From an uncultured Collinsella sp. (GTDB lineage Bacteria; Actinomycetota; Coriobacteriia; Coriobacteriales; Coriobacteriaceae), in contig CABVDE010000003.1 of the NCBI GenBank assembly GCA_902496945.1, positions 14,833 through 78,832 of the forward strand: 64,000 bases of DNA. Direction: 5' to 3'. The translations under genes and the position numbers were made by a program. Shown here piece after piece: positions 24,577-32,070 of this stretch; within the stretch, counting starts at the first letter, position 1; each line of letters starts with the position of its first letter. Under the pieces are notes generated by a model. The model was not told where the DNA came from, did no database searches, and worked only from the letters and a program-made list of their open reading frames with translations.

Positions 24577-26267
24577 TCGTACCCGTTAAGTTTACCTACG
24601 CCTCGCGCGACCTGTGGTTCGACCCGCAGGATCTGGATATCCTCGAGGCAGATTACGCAATTTGCTCCACCGAGCGCGGAACCGAGATTGGCCTGGTCAC
24701 GGCCGACCCCTTCGAGGTGCCGCAAGACGAGATCGGTCAGCCGCTCAAGCCCGTGCTGCGCGTTGCCAGCGACATCGACCTGCAGCTTGCCGACGACCTG
24801 GCCATCCAGGGTGACGAGGCAATGGTCGATTTCCGCCGTCTGGTCAAGGAGCTCGACCTCGAGATGAAGCCGGTCGGCGTCGAGTACCTGTTTGGCGGCG
24901 AGAAGGCCGTGTTCTACTTTGCGGCCGAGGAGCGCGTCGATTTTCGTCAGCTCGTCAAGGACCTGTCCTCGACGCTGCACATTCGCGTCGACATGCGCCA
25001 GATCGGCGTGCGCGACGAGACCCGTCTGGTGGGCGGTTATGCCCAGTGCGGACAGGAACTCTGCTGCACGCGCTTTGGAGGACAGTTTGAGCCCGTCTCG
25101 ATTCGCATGGCAAAAGAGCAGGACCTGCCGCTCAATTCCTCCAAGATCAGCGGCGTGTGCGGCCGCCTGATGTGCTGCCTGCGCTATGAGTTCGAGGCGT
25201 ACAAGGACTTCAAGAGCCGCGCGCCAAAAAAGAAGACGCTCATCGATACGCCGCTCGGTAAGGCGCGTATCCAGGAATACGACACCCCGCGCGAGCAGCT
25301 GGTGCTGCGCCTGGAGAACGGCAAGGTCTTTAAGGTCAACTTGGCCGACATGACCTGCACGGAGGGCTGCAAAAAGAAGGCTGCCGAGCAGGGTTGCAAC
25401 TGCCGCCCCGACTGCGTGACGCGTGACGTGCTCGAGCGCATCGAGTCGCCCGAGATGCGCCTGGCGCTCATGGAGCTCGACCGCGAGAACGGCGTCGACG
25501 TGGGCGATGGCCTGTCGAGCGCCGACCGTCTGGCTGGCACATCGATGCCCAAGCGCCGTCGTCGCGATGCCGATTCCGATGCCCGCGCCGGTCAGGGCCA
25601 GGGCGAGGGTCGTGGCCGCGGCAAGGGCCGTGGCAAGGCCGAGACGCCTGAGGTCGAGGAAGCCGCCGGTGGCCGTCGCCGTCGCAAGCGCGCGGGCTCG
25701 GGCGATGCCGGCGAGGCCGCAGCCACGGGCAAGAACGCTTCCCGCGAGCGTGAGGCTCAGCAGCCCCAGCAACAGAACCGTGGCGGCGGTATGAACCCCA
25801 CGCGCCGTCGTCGCCGTCATCTGTCGAGCGAGGAGCGCGAGGACGCCTTCCGCGCTGTAGCCGCTCGCGAGGCCGGCGCCGCTCCCAAGGGCGGCTCGGG
25901 TTCCGATGCGCCTGCCGACAAGGGTGGCAAGCCGCGTGGCGAGGAGGAGCGCGCACCGCGTCCGCGCCGTCGCCATTCCTCGGGCACGCAGCAGAAGCCT
26001 TCGGTTCCTTCTGTGGCTGATCAGGTTTCGGATGGCGAGGTCAAGGTCACGCGCCGTCGCCCCGGAGATGGCGGAGGAGCGGCTGCCAAGACTTCGCGTG
26101 GCGCCGCTCGCGATGAGCGCGAGCCGCGTGAGGGCCGTGGTGGCGAGGGCTCGGCCGACCAGGGTCAAAAGCGCCGTCGCCGTCGCCGTTCCCGTAAACC
26201 GCGCCAGGATGGTGGCGAGGGCTCGACCCCGAGCTCGTCCGCACCGCAACCGCCCGCCGGCGAATAA
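24567..26267 (+). CDS. ricT: PSP1/RicT (YaaT)-like protein with long Arg/Gly-rich tail
   Basis: The N-terminal part is a PSP1-domain protein like B. subtilis YaaT/RicT, part of the Y-complex that acts with RNase Y on mRNA. It has VVPVKFTYASRDLWFDP, the Cys-rich GQELCCTRFGG and GVCGRLMCCLRYEFEAYKDF, and a further Cys cluster CTEGCKKKAAEQGCNCRPDC. Residues from about 320 to 566 form a low-complexity tail rich in Arg, Gly, Glu and Ala with RRRRR-type clusters, like the RNA-binding tails of RNase E and DEAD-box helicases. RicT homologues are usually about 275 aa. It follows tmk-holB, a conserved order. Confidence 0.85.
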   Translation: MPLVVPVKFTYASRDLWFDPQDLDILEADYAICSTERGTEIGLVTADPFEVPQDEIGQPLKPVLRVASDIDLQLADDLAIQGDEAMVDFRRLVKELDLEMKPVGVEYLFGGEKAVFYFAAEERVDFRQLVKDLSSTLHIRVDMRQIGVRDETRLVGGYAQCGQELCCTRFGGQFEPVSIRMAKEQDLPLNSSKISGVCGRLMCCLRYEFEAYKDFKSRAPKKKTLIDTPLGKARIQEYDTPREQLVLRLENGKVFKVNLADMTCTEGCKKKAAEQGCNCRPDCVTRDVLERIESPEMRLALMELDRENGVDVGDGLSSADRLAGTSMPKRRRRDADSDARAGQGQGEGRGRGKGRGKAETPEVEEAAGGRRRRKRAGSGDAGEAAATGKNASREREAQQPQQQNRGGGMNPTRRRRRHLSSEEREDAFRAVAAREAGAAPKGGSGSDAPADKGGKPRGEEERAPRPRRRHSSGTQQKPSVPSVADQVSDGEVKVTRRRPGDGGGAAAKTSRGAARDEREPREGRGGEGSADQGQKRRRRRRSRKPRQDGGEGSTPSSSAPQPPAGE

Positions 26268-26330
26268 CGCCCGCGAGCGGATTAGCCCGCCTTGCCCCGA
26301 GAGCATCGGGGTATCATAGCGCTGAATCAA

Positions 26331-26364
26331 CAACCCTCCCTGCGACCGAACGTAGGGAGGGTTG
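26331..26364 (+). promoter_or_regulatory. Hairpin overlapping the comF ribosome-binding site
   Basis: CAACCCTCCCTGCG (26331-26344) pairs with CGTAGGGAGGGTTG (26351-26364). The right arm contains AGGGAGG, the only plausible Shine-Dalgarno for the TTG start at 26369. Folding would hide the site. It may double as a weak ricT terminator, but no T-run follows. Confidence 0.55.
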
Positions 26365-26368
26365 TGTC

Positions 26369-27175
26369 TTGAAGAGCCATCTGAACATATTGAGCTGTCT
26401 GCAGGGTGTCGGAGACCTACCGTTTGCGGACGAATTGCTGCCGTTTGCCGAGCTGGCGGCACACGAGGCGCTTGAGGCGTTGTCGCCCACGCGATGTGCC
26501 GGTTGCGAGCGCGCTGGTGCGCTGATTTGCCAAGATTGTCTGGCCGCGCTTACGCTCATCGACCCATGTCATAGCTGCACCCTATGCGGCGCCCCGTTTG
26601 GGGATTTGCTGTGCACTGAGTGTTCGGTCGAGGGCGCGTCTTCGGCAATGGTCGAAGCGCTCGACCGCTGCCTGGCGTGCGCCGTCTATGCGCATCCGCT
26701 GCCGCGCATCATTAAAGCGTACAAGGACGCAGGCGAGCAACGTCTGGCTCCGTATTTGGCGGAGCTGCTCTATGACACGGCCCTGCATGCCCAGGTCGTA
26801 GCGCCCGATCGCTACGGCGGCGTGCTGTCCGGTGCGGATGCGGTAGTGTTTGTGCCTGCGACGGCGGCAGCGTTTCGGCGGCGCGGCTTTGATCATATGG
26901 AGGCCATTGCGCGTCCATTTTGCGATCTTTCGGGTGTGCCGTTGCTGGACGCCCTGGTCAAGTACGGGCATGGCGACCAGCGTGAACTCGGCCGCGACGA
27001 GCGCCGCGAGCGTGTCCAAGGCATGTACGAGACGGTTGAGGACGTGTACGGACGCCGCCTGCTACTTATCGACGACGTTATTACTACAGGCGCGACCATG
27101 GCGGCGGCTTCGACAGAGCTCAAGCGCGCCGGCGCTGCAGCTGTCGATGGCCTTGCTATCGCACGCGTTTGGTAG
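26369..27175 (+). CDS. comF: ComF-family phosphoribosyltransferase-like protein
   Basis: A 268-aa ComF/GntX protein. The N-terminal double zinc finger is RCAGCERAGALICQDC and CHSCTLCGAPFGDLLCTEC (about residues 50-92). The C-terminal PRTase fold has FVPATAAAFRRRGFDHM and the PRPP loop LLLIDDVITTGATMAAA. In naturally competent bacteria ComF is needed for DNA uptake. In others its role is unclear, and no other competence gene is in the window. The start is TTG, 8 bp after AGGGAGG. The next gene starts 10 bp later. Confidence 0.88.
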   Translation: MKSHLNILSCLQGVGDLPFADELLPFAELAAHEALEALSPTRCAGCERAGALICQDCLAALTLIDPCHSCTLCGAPFGDLLCTECSVEGASSAMVEALDRCLACAVYAHPLPRIIKAYKDAGEQRLAPYLAELLYDTALHAQVVAPDRYGGVLSGADAVVFVPATAAAFRRRGFDHMEAIARPFCDLSGVPLLDALVKYGHGDQRELGRDERRERVQGMYETVEDVYGRRLLLIDDVITTGATMAAASTELKRAGAAAVDGLAIARVW

Positions 27176-27185
27176 GGGTGGTTTT

Positions 27186-28295
27186 GTGGCAGTAAAGTTT
27201 GAGCGGCGCAACGAGCCGACAGGTGAACAGCTAGCGGCTTCCGTAATCCTAACAGGCGCCTCGGCGCTGCGCATGATGCGCGCCGAGCGCCGGCAGATGG
27301 GCTACATAAGCTGGAGGGACCTTGATCCCGAGGAGGAGCGCCGTGTACTACGCACGTCGTCGCCCTCGACCGAGGATATCTACCTTCCCGATTTGGTGCG
27401 GATTGGGGCCGCAAGCGGAGAGGTTCAAGAAGATCTGTACTTGCTGGTGGGATCTGCGGCGCAGCGCCGCCGCATGCCTGGCGTGGGCTGGTCCGTGTGT
27501 TCCGGGTTGCCTGCCGGCTCGATTCTAGAGGTGGAGCCGGGTGTATACAGTCTGTCTCCCGAGGCCCTTTGCGTAGCCGTCGCGCGCGAGGTCGGTTGCA
27601 TCCAGGCATTTGCCCTGGCCCAAGAGCTGTGCTCTAAGATTTCGCTGAGTGATCGCGGGAAGTATCTGCCTCCCTACACCTCGCCTGTTACGAATAAACT
27701 TGCAAAGGACAAGGACCAGCCAGCAGACGTGGGCTACTTTGAGGTTGAGCCGGTGCTGATGCCCAACCGTCTGGCAGATTACCTCGCGGTATGCAAGGGG
27801 AACGCGGCCAAACAGCTACAGTGTCTGTGTCCCTATCTTTCGGAAAACCTGCGCTCACCCATGGAGTGCATCATGCTCGCCCTGTTTTCGCTTCCGTTTT
27901 CCTATGGCGGGTTTGCCTGCGGACCTTTTAAGACCGACTACAAGATCGAGTTCGATGACCGTGCGCAGGCGATTTCGGGCATGCCACATGCGGTCTGCGA
28001 TGCCTATCAGGAAGCAGCGCGGTTTGACCTGGAATACAACGGTGATCTGGGCCATTCGTCTCGAGGCGGGCGTATTCACGACGAAAAGCGCAACACGAGC
28101 TTGATTACTATGGGAATCGAGGTTGCGACGGTCAACAACGAAATGCTCTGCGACATGGAAGCAATGGAGGCGCTCGCATGGCGCATATTCCAACGCATGG
28201 GAAAACGATATCGCAACCGTGTTGACGCTCGCAGAAAGAAACAAGAGGCCCTACTTAACACGCTTCGAGCGTGTTTTGGGCTTAAACCGGCCTAG
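27186..28295 (+). CDS. Protein of unknown function with a possible DUF559/Vsr-like C-terminal nuclease fold
   Basis: A 369-aa protein starting at GTG 27186 just after AGGGGTGG. The first part (TGASALRMMRAERRQMG, GWSVCSGLPAGSILEVEPGVYSLSPEALCVAVAREVG) does not match a family I know. The C-terminal part reads FDLEYNGDLGHSSRGGRIHDEKRNTSLITMGIEVATVNNEML, which follows the order of DUF559/Vsr-like PD-(D/E)XK nucleases: E-x-DG-like turn, His, Asp, Arg, Leu and G-x-V-x-V. That comparison is from memory of the pattern. It is probably in an operon with comF and is followed by a MITE-like element. Confidence 0.65.
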   Translation: MAVKFERRNEPTGEQLAASVILTGASALRMMRAERRQMGYISWRDLDPEEERRVLRTSSPSTEDIYLPDLVRIGAASGEVQEDLYLLVGSAAQRRRMPGVGWSVCSGLPAGSILEVEPGVYSLSPEALCVAVAREVGCIQAFALAQELCSKISLSDRGKYLPPYTSPVTNKLAKDKDQPADVGYFEVEPVLMPNRLADYLAVCKGNAAKQLQCLCPYLSENLRSPMECIMLALFSLPFSYGGFACGPFKTDYKIEFDDRAQAISGMPHAVCDAYQEAARFDLEYNGDLGHSSRGGRIHDEKRNTSLITMGIEVATVNNEMLCDMEAMEALAWRIFQRMGKRYRNRVDARRKKQEALLNTLRACFGLKPA

Positions 28296-28666
28296 TAATG
28301 CCGAGAAATAGGGGGTTGGATATATGCCCTGGCCAAAAAATGCCAAATATGAGTACTGTCACTAAATCAGTAACAGCAAAATCAAGGAATTTAGGACTCT
28401 GAGGCGGTGTAAAGTAAGAAGATAATAAACAAATGTAGAATAACTAAGCATCAGGTTAGCGATACTGAGCGCAAAATCTGTCCGAGAGGCAAAAATTGCC
28501 TGTTACTAAATTGGTGACAGTACTCATATTTGCCATTTTTTGGCCACGGCACCCTAAGAAGGGCGCCCCGGAGCTCCCCGTAGGGGAGCTCCGGGCTCAT
28601 AGGGGCACGAATAGCCCACTCCGACCTGCGAAATCTGTACTCGTGATGCGAATGACGCCCCTAACC
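28296..28666. other. Intergenic region containing MITE copy 2
   Basis: No credible gene. A long open frame beginning at 28496 starts inside the terminal repeat of the element and is not a real start. After the element, 28547-28666 contains a GGAGCTCCCCGTAGGGGAGCTCC hairpin (about 28570-28592) and then the lipoprotein-gene promoter. Confidence 0.6.
28330..28546. mobile_element. MITE-like element, copy 2 (about 217 bp)
   Basis: Terminal inverted repeats of about 45 bp. The left end reads TGGCCAAAAAATGCCAAAT then ATGAGTACTGTCAC. The right end on the other strand reads TGGCCAAAAAATGGCAAAT then ATGAGTACTGTCAC. Both repeats continue into (A/T)TTAGTAACAG-like sequence. The interior is AT-rich and non-coding (GATAATAAACAAATG) and resembles copy 1 at 13749. 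There is no transposase. It lies 35 bp after the preceding stop codon. Confidence 0.75.
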
Positions 28667-28695
28667 TTAAACTTTAGCTTGAACTTAGCTATAAT
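28667..28695 (+). promoter_or_regulatory. Candidate sigma-70 promoter for the lipoprotein gene
   Basis: TTAAAC (28667-28672) and TATAAT (28690-28695) are 17 bp apart. Transcription would begin near 28702, leaving a leader of about 325 nt with several hairpins before the likely start at 29027. Confidence 0.5.
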
Positions 28696-29026
28696 GCGCT
28701 ACGTTCCTACCAGGCTGTGGTTGCGGACGGACGAAATGTCCGTCCTAGTCCAAGACAGACGCGGTCAAAGGGATCCACGTAAGCGACCGCGTGCGCGCGG
28801 CGCGATCATGGCGCGTCCTAGATGTAAGCCGCACCGTCCGTTCTACTTTCTTTGGGGCAATACCGCCTCGCGGGCGAGCGGGCCAGTCGTGAAGGTGGCT
28901 GCGGCCTCCCGAGCAAACACCCCGGTGCGCAAGTGTGGGGTCAAATACCAGGTCAGCTGGTGGGAACAACCCGATATTCCGCGCAACGCACGGATCGTAT
29001 ACGACACAGAAGGCAGGGTAGTGGAC

Positions 29027-30037
29027 ATGGTGAGGGGCAGCTTGATGCACACGGCTCGGTTAGGTGCCGGGACCGCAGCGGTCATCGCCGTTTTGGGCCT
29101 GAGCGGATGCGCATTCAACCCGCTGTCTACGTTCACGACTCCCACGATCGACCAGATCGAGTGCGAGACCGTCACGCCGGCGGTGTCGGATGATGCCCTG
29201 GTCACCCCCGGTACCCTGACGGTTGCCCTCGATACCTCCGATGCCCCGCAGGCAATGCAGGGCACCGACGGCGAGCTCACGGGGTATGCGGTCGATGCCG
29301 CCCGCGCCCTCGCAAACCGCATGGGACTTAAGGTCGCCTTCGTCGATGCGTCCTCGGTAGGTTCCGCGCTCGGCGACAAAAAGGCCGATATCTTTATCGG
29401 CGAGATCAACTCCACGGACGGGGACGTCAGCTCGCTCGGCACCTGCCTGTACGATGCCGCTTCCGTGTTCGGCAAAACCAATGACGGTGGGTCGCTAAAC
29501 GTTTCTACCGATACGCTTAACACGTCCACCCTGGGTGTTCAGATGTCCTCGGCCTCGCAGGAGGCGCTTGCTAGGCAGAGCATCACCGCCAACCAAAAGA
29601 CCTACTCCAACATTAACGAGTGCTTTGAGGCGCTCGAGTCCGGCGAGGTCGACTATGTGATCTGCGACTCAACGGCCGGCGGCTACCTTGCACGCCTGAT
29701 GAGTGAGATCTCCTATGTCGGTGCGCTCGAGGCGCCCTCGACGCTTGGTGTTGCGGGCCTCTCGTCCAATGACGAACTGTGCCGTGCCGTGAGCGATGCC
29801 CTCGACGACATCACGGTCGACGGTACGCTCGAGGCAGTCCACTGCGTCTGGTACGGCACGATGCCCTACGGCCTCACTACCAAGACGGTATCTGGTGCCA
29901 ACCTTCAGTCGTCTGGCTCCGCACCTTCCGGCAGCGAGTCCTCCGATTCCAACAATGAGACCGCATCCTCCGAGGACAAATCGTCCAGCCAGGAAGGCAC
30001 CATCACCGACGACGACATTAACAAACTTAATAGCTAG
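29027..30037 (+). CDS. ABC-transporter-type solute-binding lipoprotein (SBP family 3)
   Basis: A 336-aa secreted lipoprotein. The signal peptide MVRGSLMHTARLGAGTAAVIAVLGLSGC ends in the lipobox LSGC (Cys28). The mature part has GTLTVALDTSDAPQAMQGTDGELTGYAVDAARALANRMGLKVAFVD, the opening pattern of family 3 amino-acid-binding proteins. It ends in a Ser-rich tail (about residues 300-336). The ATG at 29027 is chosen because the signal peptide follows directly; the open frame extends upstream but has no better start. No permease or ATPase gene is adjacent, so it is an orphan or has another role. Confidence 0.8.
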   Translation: MVRGSLMHTARLGAGTAAVIAVLGLSGCAFNPLSTFTTPTIDQIECETVTPAVSDDALVTPGTLTVALDTSDAPQAMQGTDGELTGYAVDAARALANRMGLKVAFVDASSVGSALGDKKADIFIGEINSTDGDVSSLGTCLYDAASVFGKTNDGGSLNVSTDTLNTSTLGVQMSSASQEALARQSITANQKTYSNINECFEALESGEVDYVICDSTAGGYLARLMSEISYVGALEAPSTLGVAGLSSNDELCRAVSDALDDITVDGTLEAVHCVWYGTMPYGLTTKTVSGANLQSSGSAPSGSESSDSNNETASSEDKSSSQEGTITDDDINKLNS

Positions 30038-30354
30038 TTATTGCTAGGGGTGGTGTCTCCTATACGTTGGAAAGGAAACCTCTTCACGGTTTCAACACGC
30101 ACTGCCGGGCTTTCCCAACAGGGGAGCCCGGCTTTTCCATCCCTATAAAACAAGCAGGTCAAAGCCAATTTTCGGGACCAAATACAAAGTCGCCGGCTCC
30201 TTCCTATAGCGCACTTTGCCATGGAAAAGTGCGAGACTTCGGTATGCGGTATCAAGCAATCGTTATTCGGGTCTTTAGGAATCCGCGTGATTAAATGCAC
30301 GGCAATGGGTACATAGCCAGTACAGTAAGTCCCCGAGGCAGATTGGAGCCACGT
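30038..30354. other. Intergenic region upstream of hpf
   Basis: It holds the terminator at 30103-30136, a hairpin CGCACTTT/AAAAGTGCG (30210-30233) that may sit in the hpf leader, and no credible gene. Confidence 0.55.
30103..30136 (+). terminator. Intrinsic terminator of the lipoprotein gene
   Basis: GCCGGGCT (30103-30110) pairs with AGCCCGGC (30125-30132), with further CCC/GGG pairing inside, followed by TTTT. Confidence 0.85.
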
Positions 30355-30939
30355 ATGGATATCAAGGTTTCTGGACGCAAGACGACGGTAACCGATGCTC
30401 TGCGTGCGCATGTGGATGAGAAGATCGGCGAGGCGCTCAAGGTTTTCGATATCGAGCCCATGACGGTCGACGTTGTACTTCGCTATGAGAAGAACCCCTC
30501 GAACCCCAACCCGGCAATCGTCGAGGTTACGGTTCGTGTCCGCGGTTCCGTGATTCGTGTTGCCGAGCACGGTGCAGATATGTACGCTGCCATCGATCTC
30601 TCCGCCGATAAGGTCACCCGCCAGCTGCGCAAGTACAAGACCAAGGTCGTGGACAACCGCCAGGGCGGTGCCAGCGCAGCGGATGTCGCACCGGTCGAGC
30701 GCGTCGAGGATCTGGCCGACCTGTTGCTGCCCGAGGAGGAGGACGACCTGCTCGTCCGCGAGAAGGTCATCGATGTCACCCCGATGACTGAGGAGCAGGC
30801 GCTGGTGCAGACCGATCTGCTCGGTCACGACTTCTACGTGTTCGAGAACGCGACGACCGGCCTCATCAATGTGGTGTATCACCGTAAGAATGGTGGATAT
30901 GGCATCATCAAGCCCCGCATCGAAACACTTGACGAGTAA
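30355..30939 (+). CDS. hpf: Ribosome hibernation promoting factor, long form
   Basis: A 194-aa long HPF that dimerises 70S ribosomes in stationary phase. The N-terminal ribosome-binding domain starts MDIKVSGRKTTVTDALRAHVDEKIGEALKVF. The C-terminal dimerisation domain (about residues 135-190) reads VIDVTPMTEEQALVQTDLLGHDFYVFENATTGLINVVYHRKNGGYGII. The start is the ATG at 30355 with TTGGAG upstream; the in-frame reading from 30295 adds 20 unlike residues. A strong terminator follows. Confidence 0.95.
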   Translation: MDIKVSGRKTTVTDALRAHVDEKIGEALKVFDIEPMTVDVVLRYEKNPSNPNPAIVEVTVRVRGSVIRVAEHGADMYAAIDLSADKVTRQLRKYKTKVVDNRQGGASAADVAPVERVEDLADLLLPEEEDDLLVREKVIDVTPMTEEQALVQTDLLGHDFYVFENATTGLINVVYHRKNGGYGIIKPRIETLDE

Positions 30940-30968
30940 AATACGTTAACTTGCATGAGTTAACGGTT

Positions 30969-31001
30969 GGCGGCCATCCCATGCGGATGGCCGCCTTTTT
31001 T
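30969..31001 (+). terminator. Intrinsic terminator of hpf
   Basis: GGCGGCCATCC (30969-30979) pairs with GGATGGCCGCC (30985-30995), followed by six T residues. Confidence 0.93.
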
Positions 31002-31019
31002 ACGTAAGGAGTCGCTTTG

Positions 31020-31973
31020 ATGGACAAGGCTGCATCTACCGGCCATTCTGACCGCTGCCGCATCGTCGTCGATACCTGCTGCGACTTTAGCCCCGAGGTC
31101 GCCGCGAACCTCGATGTCGATATCTTGGGCTTCCCCTTCATTATCGATGGCGAGGAGCGCACGGACGATATCTGGTCGAGCATCACGCCCAAGGAGTTCT
31201 ACGACCGCATGCGCGCCGGCGCCCGCGTGTCCACCTCGGCTGTGTCGCTCGGTCGCTATATCGAGTTCTTTACCGAGTGCGCCAAAGAAGGCACACCTAC
31301 GGTCTACCTGTGCTTTACCTCGGCGCTGTCGTCGAGCTACAACTCTGCATGCCAAGCGGCAGACACCGTGCGCGCCGAGTATCCCAACTTTGAGCTCTAC
31401 GTGGTCGATAACGCCCTGCCCTGTGCGACCGGCGAGCTCTTGGCGCTCGAGGCCGTCCGCCAGCGCTCGGCGGGACTCACCGCCAAGCAGCTGGTCGACT
31501 GGGCAAACGAGGCCAAGACCTACGTCCACGGCTACTTTACGCTCGAGAGTTTCGACGCGCTGGCTGCCGGCGGTCGCATTCCGCCCGCGGCCGCACAGCT
31601 CACGGCAAAGCTCGACGTCAAGCCCGAGCTCTCCTACGACCTGGCCGGCTCGCTGTCGCTGGTCGGCGTCAACCGCGGCCGCAAGAAGGCGCTCAAGTCC
31701 ATCCTCAAGTCGTTCCGCGAGAACTTCGTGCCCGATCGCACCATGCCCATCGCGATCATGACGGCCGATGCCGAGAAGGACGGCGACTGGCTCGAAGCCG
31801 CCATTCGCAAGGAGGAAGGCTGCGCCGACGTCACGATCATCCGCAGCTCCGTGGGTCCCACCATCGGCTCGCACGTTGGCCCCGGTATGGTGGCCTGCGC
31901 GTTTTGGGGCAAGAATCGCGCCGACAAGGCATCGCTTTCCGACCGCATCGCCCGTCGCGTGCGCGGTCAGTAA
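31020..31973 (+). CDS. DegV-family fatty-acid-binding protein
   Basis: A 317-aa DegV protein (FakB-like). These bind a fatty acid and present it to the kinase FakA. It has RIVVDTCCDFSPEVAANL, a VSTSAVS segment (lipid head-group Ser/Thr), CFTSALSSSYNSAC, ALPCATGELLALEAV and the C-terminal SSVGPTIGSHVGPGMVACAFWG. The ATG at 31020 is 8 bp from AAGGAG; a TTG at 31017 is the alternative. No FakA-like kinase gene is nearby. Confidence 0.9.
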   Translation: MDKAASTGHSDRCRIVVDTCCDFSPEVAANLDVDILGFPFIIDGEERTDDIWSSITPKEFYDRMRAGARVSTSAVSLGRYIEFFTECAKEGTPTVYLCFTSALSSSYNSACQAADTVRAEYPNFELYVVDNALPCATGELLALEAVRQRSAGLTAKQLVDWANEAKTYVHGYFTLESFDALAAGGRIPPAAAQLTAKLDVKPELSYDLAGSLSLVGVNRGRKKALKSILKSFRENFVPDRTMPIAIMTADAEKDGDWLEAAIRKEEGCADVTIIRSSVGPTIGSHVGPGMVACAFWGKNRADKASLSDRIARRVRGQ

Positions 31974-32070
31974 GCAGGCACGCGGCCGTAATCGATCCCA
32001 ACTCACAGCCTAAACGCTGGCACCGAGTATTCAACCTGGTAACAACACCCAACCCAAAAGGAAAGGTTTC

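Noticed and set aside
24573..26462. 629-aa minus-strand open frame over ricT
   Set aside because: Low-complexity shadow of the Arg/Gly-rich plus-strand tail; no ribosome-binding site and no recognisable domain.
28496..29026. N-terminal extension of the lipoprotein to give a 513-aa protein
   Set aside because: The extension starts inside the MITE terminal repeat, and the true signal peptide with lipobox begins at 29027.
28700..29026. RNase P RNA or tmRNA in the long leader
   Set aside because: The conserved RNase P P4 sequences (GAGGAAAGTCC-like and its partner) and the tmRNA tRNA-like ends are not present.
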